Origin: an uncultured Lachnoclostridium sp.
Lineage (GTDB): Bacteria > Bacillota > Clostridia > Lachnospirales > Lachnospiraceae
Length of the DNA: 64,000 nucleotides
Direction: 5' to 3'
Assembly: GCA_905212635.1 (NCBI GenBank)
Contig: CAJMFH010000006.1
Coordinates: forward strand, 1 to 64,000
Below, piece by piece: positions 63,806 through 64,000 of the stretch; the stretch's first letter is position 1; the number at the start of each line of letters is the position of its first letter. The notes under the pieces are model-generated. The model was not told where the DNA came from. It did not search any database and saw only the letters and a list, made by a program, of their open reading frames with translations. Made by a program: the position numbers and the translations under genes.

Positions 63806-64000
63806 ATGGTTCATTTTATCTGGGCGTGTAAAAAAATAAAAGAACAATTTGTAAAGAACACCTTATCCATCTATGCTTCGAATGTGGTATTCTTTATTAT
63901 GCTGTCCTTTTTTCCTTTTGCCATGTTCTTTTTTACCATATTAAAATACATTCCCGGCATTACGCAGGGAAATCTGATTCCGATGATCGGTTCACTCATT
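63806..64000 (+). CDS. YihY/BrkB family membrane protein, N-terminal part (runs off window)
   Basis: The first 65 codons. GGAGG lies seven bases before the ATG at 63806. The visible residues (SIYASNVVFFIMLSFFPF, then a hydrophobic stretch) match the first membrane helix of YihY/BrkB proteins, formerly mislabelled ribonuclease BN. The rest lies outside the window. The role of the family is unsettled (membrane transport or envelope function). Confidence 0.75.
   Translation, partial: MVHFIWACKKIKEQFVKNTLSIYASNVVFFIMLSFFPFAMFFFTILKYIPGITQGNLIPMIGSLI

Overview
The window reads as a chromosome segment of an anaerobic gut Firmicute, most likely a Lachnospiraceae-type Clostridium. The signs are GGAGG-type ribosome binding sites throughout, moderate G+C, a trimeric [FeFe] hydrogenase, a ferritin-like spore-coat-type protein, a MsmX/UgpC-type sugar ABC ATPase beside a CdaR-type regulator, and many genes of Clostridia-typical families. 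Most genes lie on the minus strand. I see no rRNA, tRNA, CRISPR array, phage or transposase gene.

Region 1 (1-4.4 kb) looks accessory and A+T-rich: single small genes (Nudix, GNAT, Nudix, GNAT, a wrecked DUF1016 nuclease gene, GNAT, HAD hydrolase). Two of them share a 19-base sequence at their 3' ends. It is followed by about 490 bases of noncoding DNA with repeated TGACC-type half-sites.

Region 2 (4.9-31.2 kb) is mostly housekeeping. It holds eda-metallophosphoesterase-glpK; a coat-type ferritin-like gene; a BceRS/AB-like two-component plus ABC system; a secreted GH5 cellulase with leucine-rich repeats; a division-wall module (FtsE, FtsX, LytM-type M23 hydrolase, CtpA protease); a CdaR regulator and sugar ATPase; YitT; a catalytically suspicious WecG/TagA homologue beside an LCP-like protein; an SDR oxidoreductase; and the hydCBA bifurcating hydrogenase operon behind a near-consensus promoter.

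Region 3 (31.2-50.1 kb) is a large cell-envelope glycopolymer locus. The minus-strand part encodes an exporter (TagG/TagH type), TagD, a CDP-glycerol polymerase-like enzyme, an LCP ligase, a DegT aminotransferase, a priming sugar transferase, a Wzy/O-antigen-ligase-like protein, a GT2 fused to a CDP-glycerol-transferase-like half, and YfhO. Divergently transcribed is a four-gene unit: a biotin-dependent-type carboxyltransferase, an MBOAT acyltransferase, and two tandem paralogous membrane-anchored SGNH-like proteins. I read this as a candidate polymer-acylation module with its own acyl-CoA-modifying enzyme. It is the most interesting candidate system here.

Region 4 (50.1-64 kb) holds an acidic-tailed lipoprotein, shikimate kinase, TrkH/TrkA behind a perfect consensus promoter, glycogen phosphorylase, IleRS with a terminator-like leader but no T-box, an HD-GYP-like protein, a secreted subtilase, and a roughly 205-bp nested inverted-repeat element before the start of a YihY/BrkB gene that runs off the end.
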